Positions 1 through 8,250 are shown, counted from the stretch's first letter. The stretch: DNA of 46,954 nucleotides from an uncultured Porphyromonadaceae bacterium (GCA_902461565.1 CABPYL010000021.1:1-46954); one strand, 5' to 3'. Numbers and translations: made by a program. The notes: a model not told the origin generated them from the letters alone.

Positions 1-2
1 CA

Positions 3-203
3 TTACAAAGGTACGTTTTCTATCTTATCCTCGTTTGCCGCTGCAAATCTAAGGTTTACGTTGCGATAAAAATCCACTTCCGGGGAGACCTCCGGGCTCA
101 GCGTTGACAGATCTAAACTTTTAGTAGCCGTTTCACGTGCGGATATGTCCGTAGTAATGACGACGAAGGCTGCGATTGTCATTACTAATTGAAAGAAATT
201 CAT
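3..203 (-). CDS. small secreted hypothetical protein (66 aa)
   Basis: Short complete frame from an ATG at 203 to a TAA at 5-3. The first 22 or so residues form a hydrophobic signal-peptide-like segment ending near DISA; the rest is polar and matches no family I recognise. The stop overlaps an ATG on the same strand (TAATG, with ATG at positions 3-1), so a second gene probably starts here and runs left out of the window, translationally coupled to this one. Bacteroidetes often place such tiny exported proteins ahead of larger secreted or transport genes. No convincing minus-strand promoter was found just upstream. It is real coding sequence only if the coupled neighbour exists, so confidence is moderate. 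Confidence 0.45.
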   Translation of the reverse strand: MNFFQLVMTIAAFVVITTDISARETATKSLDLSTLSPEVSPEVDFYRNVNLRFAAANEDKIENVPL

Positions 204-437
204 ATTACCGAAATTAATAAATGGGATGAAAATGATTGTTATTCTTATTTCGCCGATAAATTCTATCGGGTAATTAGTAAAAAGTCCGACTATAAAGTTA
301 CAAATTTTTTGTGGGATCTAAACATAAAACCTGGCAACTGTACGGATAGGACGATATATGCGTAACATTATACATTTATTTAAGCTATTGGATGTGATAA
401 AACCCTGCGGCGGGATGGAAATGTCGGAAATTGTGCG

Positions 438-445
438 TAATTTTG
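438..445 (+). promoter_or_regulatory. Bacteroidetes -7 element upstream of S9 peptidase
   Basis: TAATTTTG matches the Bacteroidetes -7 consensus TAnnTTTG. Its position puts the transcript start near 452, about 20 bases before the ATG at 472. This supports 472 as the true start rather than an in-frame ATG at 358. No good -33 TTTG was seen. Confidence 0.6.
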
Positions 446-471
446 CGCTGATAAGCATAATTTTTTCCAAC

Positions 472-2556
472 ATGAACAAAATAGCAATGACAGCAGGTGC
501 AATGCTTGTGGCTGCTACGGCGGCCGGCCAGGCAGCTGATTTCAAAAGCACCACAGGCATCTTCGACGCCGACGCGATGCAGGCCCTCGGCCGTGTGGCC
601 GGGCCGGCAGTGTCGCCCGACGGAAAAACAGTACTCTTCGGTGTTTCCTACGAGAACCTTGCCGAGAACAATTCCAATAACGACCTATACACTCTCAGCC
701 TTGCCACGGCAGGCGCGACTCCGGTACGCATAACCGAAACTCCCAAAAGCGAAAGCGGCGCCGTATGGATGGCCGACGGCCAGCATATAGCTTTTATGTA
801 TCCCGACAGCGACGGTAATATGCAGATATGGATGATGAACGCCGACGGAACCGACCGCCGTCAGGTGAGCGAACATCCCGGAGGTATATCCGGCTTTCTT
901 TTCTCGCCCGACGAATCCAAGGTGGTGGTTATCGGCAATGTGAAATATGCCCGTTCTGCCGGCGATCTCTATCCCGACCTGCCCAAAGCCACCGGTCGCG
1001 TTATCGACGACCTTATGTACAAGCACTGGGACGAATGGGTTACCGAAATTCCTCATCCTTTCATCGGTGCTTTCGACGGCTCCAAGGTTACCGGGCTGAA
1101 GGATATCATGGCCGACGAGCCTTTCGAGGCACCCATGAAGCCGTTCGGCGGCGTGGAATCGTTCGCATGGCACCCGGACGGCAAGATGCTGGTTTATGTA
1201 TCGCGCAAGAAAACAGGCATGGAGTATTCACTGTCTACAAACTCCGACCTGTACATCTATAATATCGAATCGGGCGAAACTCACAACCTTACCGAGGGCA
1301 TGATGGGCTATGACACGATGCCCGCATTCTCTCCCGACGGCAAATATCTGGCATGGCTCTCGATGGAACACGACGGCTACGAGAGCGACCGCAACCGTCT
1401 TTTCATTATGGATTGCGCCACCGCCGAGAAGCATGATCTTACAGCCGACTGGGATTATACCATCGACGAATTCGCCTGGGCGCCCGACGGAAAGGACATA
1501 TATTTTGTCGCTCCCCAGGACGGAGTGATTCCCGTTTTCAGCATCAACGTGAAATCAGCTGCCGTGAGCAAGCTCACCGACGAGTGTGCCGACTTTACAA
1601 CGCTCTCGCCCGTTGGCAAAAACAGTGTGATTACGATGAAACACTCCATGCTGCGCCCCAACGAACTGTATTCAATCACTCTCAAAGGCAAGAAAACTCC
1701 CGAGGTTAAACAGCTTACAGATGTGAACGGGGCTGTATTCGCTCAGCTCGACATGCCCGTTGTGAAGAAGCGTATAGTACCCACCACCGACGGCAAGCAG
1801 ATGGTTACCTGGGTGGTTTACCCGCCCAAGTTCGACGCCAACGCCAAATATCCAGCCATCCTTTATTGCCAGGGCGGACCGCAACAGGCCGTAAGCCAGT
1901 TCTGGAGCTACCGCTGGAACCTTGCGCTTATGGCATCGCACGGATATATCATGATTGCCCCCAACCGCCGCGGTCTTCCCGGCTTCGGCAGCGAATGGAA
2001 CGCACAGATTTCCAAGGACTATCCCGGACAGAACATGCAGGACTACCTTGCTGCGGTAGACGACATGAAGAAAGAAAACTACATCGACGGCGCGCACATA
2101 GGCGCCACGGGCGCAAGCTACGGCGGATTCTCCGTATATTATCTCGCCGGCATCCATAACCACCGCTTCGCAGCTCTGCTGGCCCACGCCGGTATCTTCA
2201 ATATGGAAGACCAGTACCTAAACACCGAAGAAATGTGGTTCGCCAACTGGGACATGGGCGGCGCATACTGGGAGAAAGACAACAAGGCCGCGCAACGCAC
2301 TTTCGCAAACTCACCTCACCGCCTGGTAGACAAATGGGATACACCCATAATGGTGAGCCACGGCGAACTCGACTACCGCATTCTGGCATCACAGGGCATG
2401 GCCGCCTTCAACGCCGCCAAGCTGCGCGGAATTCCTGCCGAAATGGTTATCTACCCCGACGAGAACCACTGGATTCTGAAACCACAGAATGCCGCCCTAT
2501 GGCAGCGTCTGTTCTTCCGCTGGTTCGACAAATGGCTGAAACCCACGGCTGAATAA
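472..2556 (+). CDS. secreted S9 family prolyl oligopeptidase / dipeptidyl peptidase
   Basis: A 694-residue serine peptidase of clan SC, family S9 (DPP IV / acylaminoacyl-peptidase type), probably cleaving oligopeptides in the periplasm or at the cell surface. The ATG at 472 gives a clean signal peptide ending near GQAA at about residue 21. Residues 40-430 contain WD40-like/propeller repeats with several SPDGK or APDGK motifs (TolB/PD40 type). The C-terminal alpha/beta hydrolase carries the triad Ser549 in GASYGG, Asp634 in GELDYR and His666 in ENHW. The frame is open back to 358, but the -7 box at 438-445 lies inside that extension, so 472 is preferred. The stop overlaps the next ATG (TAATG), indicating coupling. 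Confidence 0.93.
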   Translation: MNKIAMTAGAMLVAATAAGQAADFKSTTGIFDADAMQALGRVAGPAVSPDGKTVLFGVSYENLAENNSNNDLYTLSLATAGATPVRITETPKSESGAVWMADGQHIAFMYPDSDGNMQIWMMNADGTDRRQVSEHPGGISGFLFSPDESKVVVIGNVKYARSAGDLYPDLPKATGRVIDDLMYKHWDEWVTEIPHPFIGAFDGSKVTGLKDIMADEPFEAPMKPFGGVESFAWHPDGKMLVYVSRKKTGMEYSLSTNSDLYIYNIESGETHNLTEGMMGYDTMPAFSPDGKYLAWLSMEHDGYESDRNRLFIMDCATAEKHDLTADWDYTIDEFAWAPDGKDIYFVAPQDGVIPVFSINVKSAAVSKLTDECADFTTLSPVGKNSVITMKHSMLRPNELYSITLKGKKTPEVKQLTDVNGAVFAQLDMPVVKKRIVPTTDGKQMVTWVVYPPKFDANAKYPAILYCQGGPQQAVSQFWSYRWNLALMASHGYIMIAPNRRGLPGFGSEWNAQISKDYPGQNMQDYLAAVDDMKKENYIDGAHIGATGASYGGFSVYYLAGIHNHRFAALLAHAGIFNMEDQYLNTEEMWFANWDMGGAYWEKDNKAAQRTFANSPHRLVDKWDTPIMVSHGELDYRILASQGMAAFNAAKLRGIPAEMVIYPDENHWILKPQNAALWQRLFFRWFDKWLKPTAE

Positions 2557-3104
2557 TGTCCAAGGCCAAGCTGCGCAAAGAACTCGAAACCTTCAGCGCC
2601 GAACAACTGAGGGATTTCGTGATGGCCGTATACGACTCGTCGAAAGAGGCCAAGGCGTTCATGGAGTTCTTTCTGAATCCGGACGCCGACGCCTTGCTCG
2701 AACAGAAAACAACCGCCATCGCCAAGGAAGCAAACCGCAGCAAATACGGCCGCGCAAAAGCACGCACATCGGTAATAAAACAGCACATTAAGAGTTTCGA
2801 AGCCTACGGTGTTGGCGACGAATATGTAACCAAGCTGATGTTCAACACACTATGCATGCTCATCGGACAGGAACAGTTCCTCCGCTACACATCATCGCAT
2901 GAAAAGTGCGTTCAGACTATCCTCTGGCAATACCTCGGAAAATGTCATACCAACGGCACGCTTGAAGAAGCTCTGAAAAACATGGACCTTATTCTGAACA
3001 TCCGCGGTTACGGTACACAATCGTTCCGAAACCGCGTTCGAAGCTGGATCGACGGCTTTCTGAGCGAAGCGCAGATTACAGATTTGGCACTTAATAAAAA
3101 GTGA
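2556..3104 (+). CDS. DUF6155-like protein (182 aa)
   Basis: A 182-residue, charged, probably cytoplasmic alpha-helical protein. It opens with an SKAKLRKELETFS segment followed by EQLRDFVMAVYDSSKEAKAF, which resembles the DUF6155 family of Bacteroidetes and Firmicutes; that assignment is from memory and the function is unknown. There is no signal peptide or membrane segment. The ATG overlaps the peptidase stop by one base, so the two genes are probably cotranscribed and translationally coupled. A small helical protein behind an exported peptidase does not by itself suggest a role. Confidence 0.75.
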   Translation: MSKAKLRKELETFSAEQLRDFVMAVYDSSKEAKAFMEFFLNPDADALLEQKTTAIAKEANRSKYGRAKARTSVIKQHIKSFEAYGVGDEYVTKLMFNTLCMLIGQEQFLRYTSSHEKCVQTILWQYLGKCHTNGTLEEALKNMDLILNIRGYGTQSFRNRVRSWIDGFLSEAQITDLALNKK

Positions 3105-3148
3105 ACAAAGATTTTGCGCCGTCATGCACCGATTACAGAAAAATTTCG

Positions 3149-3156
3149 TAAATTTG
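3149..3156 (+). promoter_or_regulatory. -7 element of enolase promoter
   Basis: TAAATTTG fits the Bacteroidetes TAnnTTTG consensus and lies 46 bases before the enolase ATG, after the DUF6155 stop. No clear -33 element was found at the expected distance. Confidence 0.6.
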
Positions 3157-3201
3157 CACCATAAAACACAAACCAAATAGCAAGCTATTAGAAAGACTAT
3201 T

Positions 3202-4509
3202 ATGAAAATTCAAAAAATCATCGGTCGTGAGGTTCTCGACTCCCGCGGCAACCCCACAGTAGAAGTAGACGTAATTCTCGAATCCGGCGCACGTGGCCGC
3301 GCATCTGTTCCCTCGGGAGCATCCACCGGCGTTAACGAAGCCCTCGAACTCCGCGACGGCGACAAGAGCCGTTACATGGGCAAAGGCGTCCTCAAAGCAG
3401 TGGCCAACGTAAACGGCCCCATCGCTGCAGCTCTCGTAGGCATGAACGCCCTCGACCAGATTGCAATTGACGAAACCATGCTTGCCCTCGACGGTACCGA
3501 CACCAAGAGCAACCTCGGTGCTAACGCCATCCTCGGTGTTTCCCTCGCTGTTGCCAAAGCTGCTGCCGACTACCTCGACCTGCCCCTCTACAAATACATC
3601 GGCGGCTGCAACACCTATGTTCTCCCCGTTCCCATGATGAACATCATCAACGGCGGCGCTCACTCCGATGCTCCCATCTGCTTCCAGGAATTCATGATCC
3701 GTCCTATCGGTGCTACCTCCTTCCACGAAGGTATCCGCATGGGTACCGAAGTATTCCACAACCTCAAGAGCGTTCTCAAAGAACGTGGCCTCAGCACCGC
3801 AGTAGGCGACGAAGGCGGTTTCGCTCCCAAACTCAACGGCACTGAAGATGCCCTCAACTGCATCATCAAGGCTATCGAAAAAGCAGGCTATGTTCCCGGC
3901 AAAGACGTTACCATCGGTCTCGACTGCGCTTCCTCCGAATTCTACGAGGACGGCAAATATCACTACAGCCACCTGAACAACGGCGCTCCCAAGGAAGAAA
4001 ACGGCAAAACCCTCACAAGCAAGGAACAGGCCGAATACCTCGAGAAGCTCATCAACGAATTCCCCATCGACTCTATCGAAGACGGTATGGCCGAAAACGA
4101 CTGGGAAGGCTGGAAAGTCCTCACCGACCTTATCGGCGACCGCTGCCAGCTCGTTGGCGACGACCTCTTTGTAACCAACGTTAAGTACCTCGAAAAAGGT
4201 ATCGAACTCGGCTGCGCCAACTCCATCCTTGTTAAGGTTAACCAGATCGGTTCTCTCACCGAGACTCTCCGTGCTGTCGAACTCGCTCAGCGTAACGGCT
4301 ACACCGCAGTTATCTCCCACCGTTCCGGTGAAACAGAAGATGCCACTATCGCCGACATCGCTGTTGCCACCAACGCCGGCCAGATCAAAACCGGTTCTGC
4401 AAGCCGCTCCGACCGTATGGCCAAGTACAACCAGCTGCTCCGCATCGAGGAACAGCTCGGCGAAGCTGCTCGCTACGGCTACGGCAAAAAGACCCGTCGT
4501 ACAGAATAA
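3202..4509 (+). CDS. eno: enolase (phosphopyruvate hydratase)
   Basis: A 435-residue enolase that interconverts 2-phosphoglycerate and phosphoenolpyruvate in glycolysis. The N-terminal domain has the conserved IIGREVLDSRGNPTVE and SVPSGASTG loops. The Mg2+ ligands and catalytic residues lie in the GLDCASSEFY, IEDGMAENDWEGW and GDDLFVTN segments, and the signature ILVKVNQIGSLTET carries the catalytic lysine. SHRSGETED follows. Length is typical of bacterial enolases. Codon use is strongly biased (GGC, CTC, AAG/AAC), as expected for a highly expressed gene. It has its own promoter and a strong terminator, so it is monocistronic. Confidence 0.98.
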   Translation: MKIQKIIGREVLDSRGNPTVEVDVILESGARGRASVPSGASTGVNEALELRDGDKSRYMGKGVLKAVANVNGPIAAALVGMNALDQIAIDETMLALDGTDTKSNLGANAILGVSLAVAKAAADYLDLPLYKYIGGCNTYVLPVPMMNIINGGAHSDAPICFQEFMIRPIGATSFHEGIRMGTEVFHNLKSVLKERGLSTAVGDEGGFAPKLNGTEDALNCIIKAIEKAGYVPGKDVTIGLDCASSEFYEDGKYHYSHLNNGAPKEENGKTLTSKEQAEYLEKLINEFPIDSIEDGMAENDWEGWKVLTDLIGDRCQLVGDDLFVTNVKYLEKGIELGCANSILVKVNQIGSLTETLRAVELAQRNGYTAVISHRSGETEDATIADIAVATNAGQIKTGSASRSDRMAKYNQLLRIEEQLGEAARYGYGKKTRRTE

Positions 4510-4530
4510 TTCCTTCGCGGATTATAATAA

Positions 4531-4558
4531 AAAAGGCTGCTTCGGCAGCCTTTTTTAT
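4531..4558 (+). terminator. rho-independent terminator of eno
   Basis: Perfect GGCTGC/GCAGCC stem with a TTCG tetraloop (4535-4550), preceded by an A tract and followed by TTTTTTATTT, 25 bases after the enolase stop. Confidence 0.92.
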
Positions 4559-4578
4559 TTCCGTCATTTCATTATCTT

Positions 4579-4609
4579 CTTGCAGAACGGCAAGTTTTGC
4601 GTAACTTTG
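4579..4609 (+). promoter_or_regulatory. promoter of nitroreductase gene
   Basis: TTG at 4580-4582 and TAACTTTG at 4602-4609 are separated by 19 bases, matching the Bacteroidetes -33/-7 arrangement. The start codon at 4623 lies only 13 bases downstream, so the leader is very short. Confidence 0.65.
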
Positions 4610-4622
4610 GACAAAAATAGCT

Positions 4623-5375
4623 ATGGATTTAGAAGAAGCAATACATACCCGCCATTCCACAAGGAAATTTGTTTCCGAACCGGTTCCGGCTTCCGTTATG
4701 GAGAAACTTACGGAAATATGCGCCGTTCCTGACCCGATTGACGGCGAGCATGCCCGCATCAGCATTGTAAACAAGGCTATCGGAGGCAAGATAGACACAT
4801 ACGGCGTCATTTCCGGTGCCGGACACTTTCTTGTGCTCTGCTATACCGAAGGCGATACGCTGGCGCCCGTGAACGCCGGCATGAAAACGGAGCGAGTGGT
4901 GCTGTGGCTCACGGCACACGGCGTAGCCACCTGCTGGCTCGGCGGTACATTCTCTGCAGGAGACGCTGCAAAAGCAGCCTCTCCGACCAAAAGCGAGACT
5001 ATTCCTGCGGTGGTGGCTTTCGGTATAGGCGCCCAAAACGACACTCTGTTTTCCCGCCTCACCAAATGGATGGCAAAAAGCAAGCAACGCAAGCCTTTCG
5101 ACGAGCTGTTTGAAGCGAGCACAGGTTCTCCATTCCACGCTGCATTGGAAATGATGCGGCTTGCACCGTCGAGCCTCAACTCACAACCTTGGCGTGCCGT
5201 TGCGACGGACAAACGCGTAGATTTCTATACAACAAAAGCGACCGATGGCGCACGCATGGACCTCGGCATCGGTCTGTGCCACTTTGCACTCACGGCCCCC
5301 GCAGGCCAATGGACAAGCGCCGACGCTCCGGCCCGCGATGGCTGGCACTATGTTATATCATACGCTACAAACTGA
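4623..5375 (+). CDS. nitroreductase family protein (TM1586-like)
   Basis: A 250-residue flavin-dependent nitroreductase-like oxidoreductase. The N-terminus (AIHTRHSTRKF, residues 6-16) is the usual FMN-binding RxSxR-type start. A second half with LAPSSLNSQPWRA (about residues 180-192) repeats the FMN-contacting motif seen in the TM1586 subfamily, in which one chain holds a duplicated nitroreductase fold. Substrate is not predictable; the family reduces nitro-compounds, quinones or flavins with NAD(P)H. No signal peptide. It stands alone between the eno terminator and a large inverted repeat. Confidence 0.85.
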   Translation: MDLEEAIHTRHSTRKFVSEPVPASVMEKLTEICAVPDPIDGEHARISIVNKAIGGKIDTYGVISGAGHFLVLCYTEGDTLAPVNAGMKTERVVLWLTAHGVATCWLGGTFSAGDAAKAASPTKSETIPAVVAFGIGAQNDTLFSRLTKWMAKSKQRKPFDELFEASTGSPFHAALEMMRLAPSSLNSQPWRAVATDKRVDFYTTKATDGARMDLGIGLCHFALTAPAGQWTSADAPARDGWHYVISYATN

Positions 5376-5426
5376 TATGGCATGAGGTTTACTGCCAAAT
5401 TTTAACTACCTCATAGTACATAGAAA

Positions 5427-5467
5427 TGAAAATATTCGAAAAAATATCATTTTTTCGAATATTTTCA
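5427..5467. repeat. perfect 19-bp inverted repeat, 3-base spacer
   Basis: Arms 5427-5445 and 5449-5467 are exact reverse complements of 19 bases around the spacer ATC. The arms are A/T-rich with a central TTCGAA core. As RNA it would form a long hairpin 52 bases after the nitroreductase stop. There is no T tract right after the stem, although the right arm contains six T's. It may act as a 3'-end stabiliser or weak terminator, or as an operator for the promoter at 5477-5507. Confidence 0.8.
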
Positions 5468-5476
5468 TCAAAAATG

Positions 5477-5507
5477 TTGTGTTTTTAATGAATACGATGT
5501 ATATTTG
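5477..5507 (+). promoter_or_regulatory. promoter of candidate small RNA
   Basis: TTG at 5477-5479, 20 bases, then TATATTTG at 5500-5507, a good match to the Bacteroidetes -33/-7 consensus. No recognisable protein gene follows for over 500 bases; the next strong signal is a terminator at 5745-5770. Confidence 0.55.
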
Positions 5508-5513
5508 TGATGA

Positions 5514-5770
5514 TTTAGGTAGAAACTTCTTCACCAGACCATCTAAACCATAATGTCTATAAAATTAACGACCCGCAACATGTCTGTTTTCCAGTGTACG
5601 CATTGGGCATTCAACCGATGCGATTCCAGACACGTAATGCATACATCTGCAACCGGCAAAGGTGTTACGTCACTCTTGTCGGGATGCGTATAATCCTCAC
5701 AATCAGCCAGCTAAAGTCATTGTTATAATCTCCAATTCTTTCCAAAGGGGCTGCTTGCAGCCTCTTTTTT
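5514..5770 (+). ncRNA. candidate structured small RNA (about 255 nt)
   Basis: The stretch is bounded by a promoter (5477-5507) and an intrinsic terminator (5745-5770) and has no convincing gene. Internal pairings are visible: 5581-5586 with 5627-5632, enclosing 5599-5603 with 5618-5622, and 5632-5637 with 5665-5670. An alternative 7-bp pairing of 5597-5603 with 5684-5690 would compete with the second helix. A 46-codon frame (5553-5693) exists but has no signal peptide, no recognisable motif and ordinary composition. Size is compatible with 6S RNA or another regulatory RNA, but no diagnostic motif was recognised. Ends are inferred. Confidence 0.4.
5745..5770 (+). terminator. terminator of candidate small RNA
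   Basis: Stem AGGGGCTGC/GCAGCCTCT (one G-T pair; tiny loop at 5755-5756, probably opened by one pair) followed by six T's. No gene lies just upstream, so it marks the end of a noncoding transcript or a long 3' end. Confidence 0.8.
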
Positions 5771-5954
5771 AAGGGCCTTTTTAAACCTTAATTTTGTTAC
5801 ATTTTAATGGCATTAAAGCAACATTTACATAACATTCAAATGTATGTAACAATCTTGTAACAATGATATTTGATTTTAAGCTATTAATTTTCAAGAACTT
5901 AAAAAGGCCAAATCAAACAATTCAATTCGTTAACATTATTTTACATTAATATTC

Positions 5955-5984
5955 TTGATTTTGCTTAATCTGCCTCTAAATTTG
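5955..5984 (+). promoter_or_regulatory. promoter of sigma factor gene
   Basis: TTG at 5955-5957, 19 bases, TAAATTTG at 5977-5984. The preceding 180 bases are very A/T-rich (long T and A runs), resembling an UP-like region. The leader to the ATG at 6033 is about 40 bases. Confidence 0.65.
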
Positions 5985-6032
5985 CATCAGAATCAAAGAA
6001 AAAACAGAAACTAATTCTAAAAAATATTCATC

Positions 6033-6533
6033 ATGGCATCGACTAATTTCATCGACAATCTCACCGCTCTTCAGGCAAATCTTCTGAACTTTGCCTACAT
6101 GCTCACCAATAACCGCGACGACGCTTACGATCTTCTTCAGGACACAATGGTTAAAGCCCTCGACAACGAAGAAAAATATACTGCCGGAACAAACTTCAAA
6201 GGCTGGGTGTTCACAATCATGCGCAACAACTTTATCAACAGCTACCGCCGCAACGTGCGCACAGCCACAATCGTGGACACCACCGACAACCTCTACCTGC
6301 TGAACCTTGGCGAAAGCACGGTTGAATCGCCCGAAGAATCGTACGGCGCCACCGAAATCAGCAAAGCAATCAACGAATTCTCCGACGAATTCCGAATCCC
6401 TTTCTCCATGCACGTTGCAGGCTACAAATACAGCGAAATTGCCGAGAAAATGAATCTGCCCCTCGGCACCGTAAAAAGCCGTATCTTCTTTGCCCGCAAA
6501 AGACTGCAGGAACGTTTCAGCGATTATCGTTAA
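6033..6533 (+). CDS. sigma-70 family (ECF-like) RNA polymerase sigma factor
   Basis: A 166-residue two-domain sigma factor. Region 2 spans about residues 10-75, with NNRDDAYDLLQDTMVKAL and FKGWVFTIMRNNFINSYRR. Region 4 spans about 108-162, ending in the helix-turn-helix YSEIAEKMNLPLGTVKSRIFFARKRL. There is no region 1.1 or 3, as in ECF sigmas. No anti-sigma gene is adjacent: downstream come a terminator and rpoN. The gene has a strong-looking promoter and is probably monocistronic. Similar stand-alone ECF-type sigmas are widespread in Bacteroidales; the regulon cannot be told from the sequence. Confidence 0.93.
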   Translation: MASTNFIDNLTALQANLLNFAYMLTNNRDDAYDLLQDTMVKALDNEEKYTAGTNFKGWVFTIMRNNFINSYRRNVRTATIVDTTDNLYLLNLGESTVESPEESYGATEISKAINEFSDEFRIPFSMHVAGYKYSEIAEKMNLPLGTVKSRIFFARKRLQERFSDYR

Positions 6534-6640
6534 ACAGCACTTCCTTCCTCCTATACAAGTCGAGAAAATACTCTCTCCGATATTGATGCTACGATACATA
6601 CACAAATATCCTAAGCCATAAATATGATTCAAGTGTACAA

Positions 6641-6672
6641 GGGGGTGTCCTGCGGGACGCCCTCGATTTATT
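6641..6672 (+). terminator. terminator downstream of sigma factor gene
   Basis: GGGTGTCC (6643-6650) pairs with GGGACGCCC around a TGCG loop, followed by a T-rich tract (TCGATTTATTTTA). It lies about 110 bases after the sigma factor stop and separates it from rpoN. Confidence 0.75.
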
Positions 6673-6708
6673 TTATATACGCCTATAGGCCGTTTTGGAA
6701 ATTCTGCG

Positions 6709-6716
6709 TAAATTTG
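6709..6716 (+). promoter_or_regulatory. -7 element that sets the rpoN start
   Basis: TAAATTTG lies inside the open rpoN frame, downstream of a possible TTG start at 6695. A transcript starting near 6723 cannot use that TTG; it leaves GTG codons at 6731 or 6755, of which 6755 gives a normal leader. Confidence 0.55.
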
Positions 6717-6754
6717 CAGGCAGCAAACAAGTGCAACCTTCCTATAACCGAAAA

Positions 6755-8191
6755 GTGAGCGATTTCCAAAATAAACTACGCCAGGAACAGCAGCAACGCC
6801 TGCAACAACGTCTGAACCCCCAGAACGTTGCCTTGGGGCGCATGCTGGAAATGAGCGTACCCGAACTGGAAGACGAGGTGCGACGCGAACTTGATGAAAA
6901 TCCTGCACTCGAAGCCGTGAATAGCCCGGCCGAAACGGAACAATCCGAATTCACCGAGACATCCGACCAGCTGCAGCTCGCAGATTATGCCGACAGTGAC
7001 GACGCACCGGCCTACCTACGCCATGCAGCCAACGGCGATGACAGCGCACATATAGAATCTTCGAGTTTTGCCGCTGACGAGGGTGAGTCGATGGGCGAAG
7101 TGCTTATGCGCCGTCTTGCAGGCGAAAGCGAGCTTTCCGAAGGACAGCTGCGCATTGCAGCACACATAATCGGCAATCTGGACGACAACGGTTATCTGAG
7201 GCGGAGCCTCAATGATATCGCCGATGACATTGCTATTATAGAAGGCGTATACGCCGACCCCGACGACATGGCATATGTTTTCGACCAGGTGCGTATGCTT
7301 GACCCCGCAGGAATATGCGCAACCGACCTGCGCGACTGCCTGCTGCTGCAACTTGACAGGCGGCAGAACAGCGTTACCCTGCGTATAGCCAAAGAGGTTG
7401 TGGGAAACTACTTCGATCTTTTTTCAAAAAAACATTTCGACCGCATCCAGAGCCAGCTCGGCATAAACCGGGAAGAAATGGAAAAAGCACTCGAACTTAT
7501 CCGCAGCCTCAACCCCAAACCGGCATCGGCATTAGAGACAGGCCGTGGCGTCGGACGCGCCGCAGCTGTAACTCCCGATTTCTATCTGGACTATGACGCC
7601 ACCGACGACACATTCAGCCTAAGCCTTCCAGGCAATATTCCTGAACTTGGCATAGAATCCACCTTTGCCGCCGATGACACCGCCGACAATACGACCGACC
7701 ATACCGCCGCGGCCTTTATACGCCGCAAACGCAACGAAGCCACATCGTTCATCCGTCTGCTGGGCCAGCGCAACAGCACCCTCATGGCCATCGGGCAAGC
7801 AATTGTAAAGCTTCAGCGCGATTTCATGCTCAGCGGCGACAAGGCCGACATACGACCAATGATTCTTAAAGATGTGGCAGCGGTTACCGGTCTGGATTTA
7901 TCCGTGATATCGCGTGCCACATCGGGAAAATATATTCTAACACCACACGGTCTCTACCCGCTGAAGCTATTTTTCAACGAACGGCCCGATGCGGAAACCG
8001 ACGTTTCGACCCACGAGATTCTGGACACTCTGACAAAACTTATCAACAAGGAAGACAAGCGGCATCCGCTGTCCGACCAGGCATTGTGCGATGCCCTCGC
8101 CACCGCGGGCTACGACATCGCCCGCCGCACCGTCGCCAAGTACCGTGAGCGCCTCGGCATCCCGGTCGCCCGCCTCCGCCGTTCCTTCTGA
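6755..8191 (+). CDS. rpoN: RNA polymerase sigma-54 factor
   Basis: Sigma-54, about 478 residues from the GTG at 6755. Region I is glutamine/leucine-rich (QEQQQRLQQRLNPQN, then MLEMSVPELEDEVRRELDENPALE), the part that contacts activators. The core-binding domain has GNLDDNGYLRRSL and VRMLDPAGICATDLRDCLLLQL. The C-terminus carries the HTH (DVAAVTGLDLSVISRATSGKY) and the RpoN box ARRTVAKYRERLGI for -24 recognition. No ATG occurs before region I; TTG 6695, GTG 6731 and GTG 6755 are alternatives, and the promoter inside the frame favours 6755. A terminator follows. No enhancer-binding activator is encoded in this window. Confidence 0.95.
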   Translation: MSDFQNKLRQEQQQRLQQRLNPQNVALGRMLEMSVPELEDEVRRELDENPALEAVNSPAETEQSEFTETSDQLQLADYADSDDAPAYLRHAANGDDSAHIESSSFAADEGESMGEVLMRRLAGESELSEGQLRIAAHIIGNLDDNGYLRRSLNDIADDIAIIEGVYADPDDMAYVFDQVRMLDPAGICATDLRDCLLLQLDRRQNSVTLRIAKEVVGNYFDLFSKKHFDRIQSQLGINREEMEKALELIRSLNPKPASALETGRGVGRAAAVTPDFYLDYDATDDTFSLSLPGNIPELGIESTFAADDTADNTTDHTAAAFIRRKRNEATSFIRLLGQRNSTLMAIGQAIVKLQRDFMLSGDKADIRPMILKDVAAVTGLDLSVISRATSGKYILTPHGLYPLKLFFNERPDAETDVSTHEILDTLTKLINKEDKRHPLSDQALCDALATAGYDIARRTVAKYRERLGIPVARLRRSF

Positions 8192-8213
8192 CACACAATT
8201 CACAATACACCGA

Positions 8214-8250
8214 AAAAGAGGCTGCGCCAATTTAGACGCAGCCTCTTTTC
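8214..8250. terminator. bidirectional terminator between rpoN and the convergent secreted-protein gene
   Basis: An 11-bp stem AAGAGGCTGCG/CGCAGCCTCTT with a 10-base loop, A tract before and T tract after. It can end rpoN on the plus strand and the 8288-11605 gene on the minus strand. Confidence 0.9.

Noticed and set aside
358..471. Upstream start for the S9 peptidase at 358
   Set aside because: The extension precedes a good signal peptide and contains the -7 promoter box at 438-445.
3133..4320. Long open frame on the minus strand opposite enolase
   Set aside because: It is the antisense shadow of a highly codon-biased gene; composition is glycine/valine/phenylalanine-rich with no motif, and eno is certain.
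5553..5693. 46-codon ORF inside the candidate small RNA
   Set aside because: No signal peptide, no motif and ordinary composition; RNA structure explains the stretch better, although a small peptide cannot be excluded.
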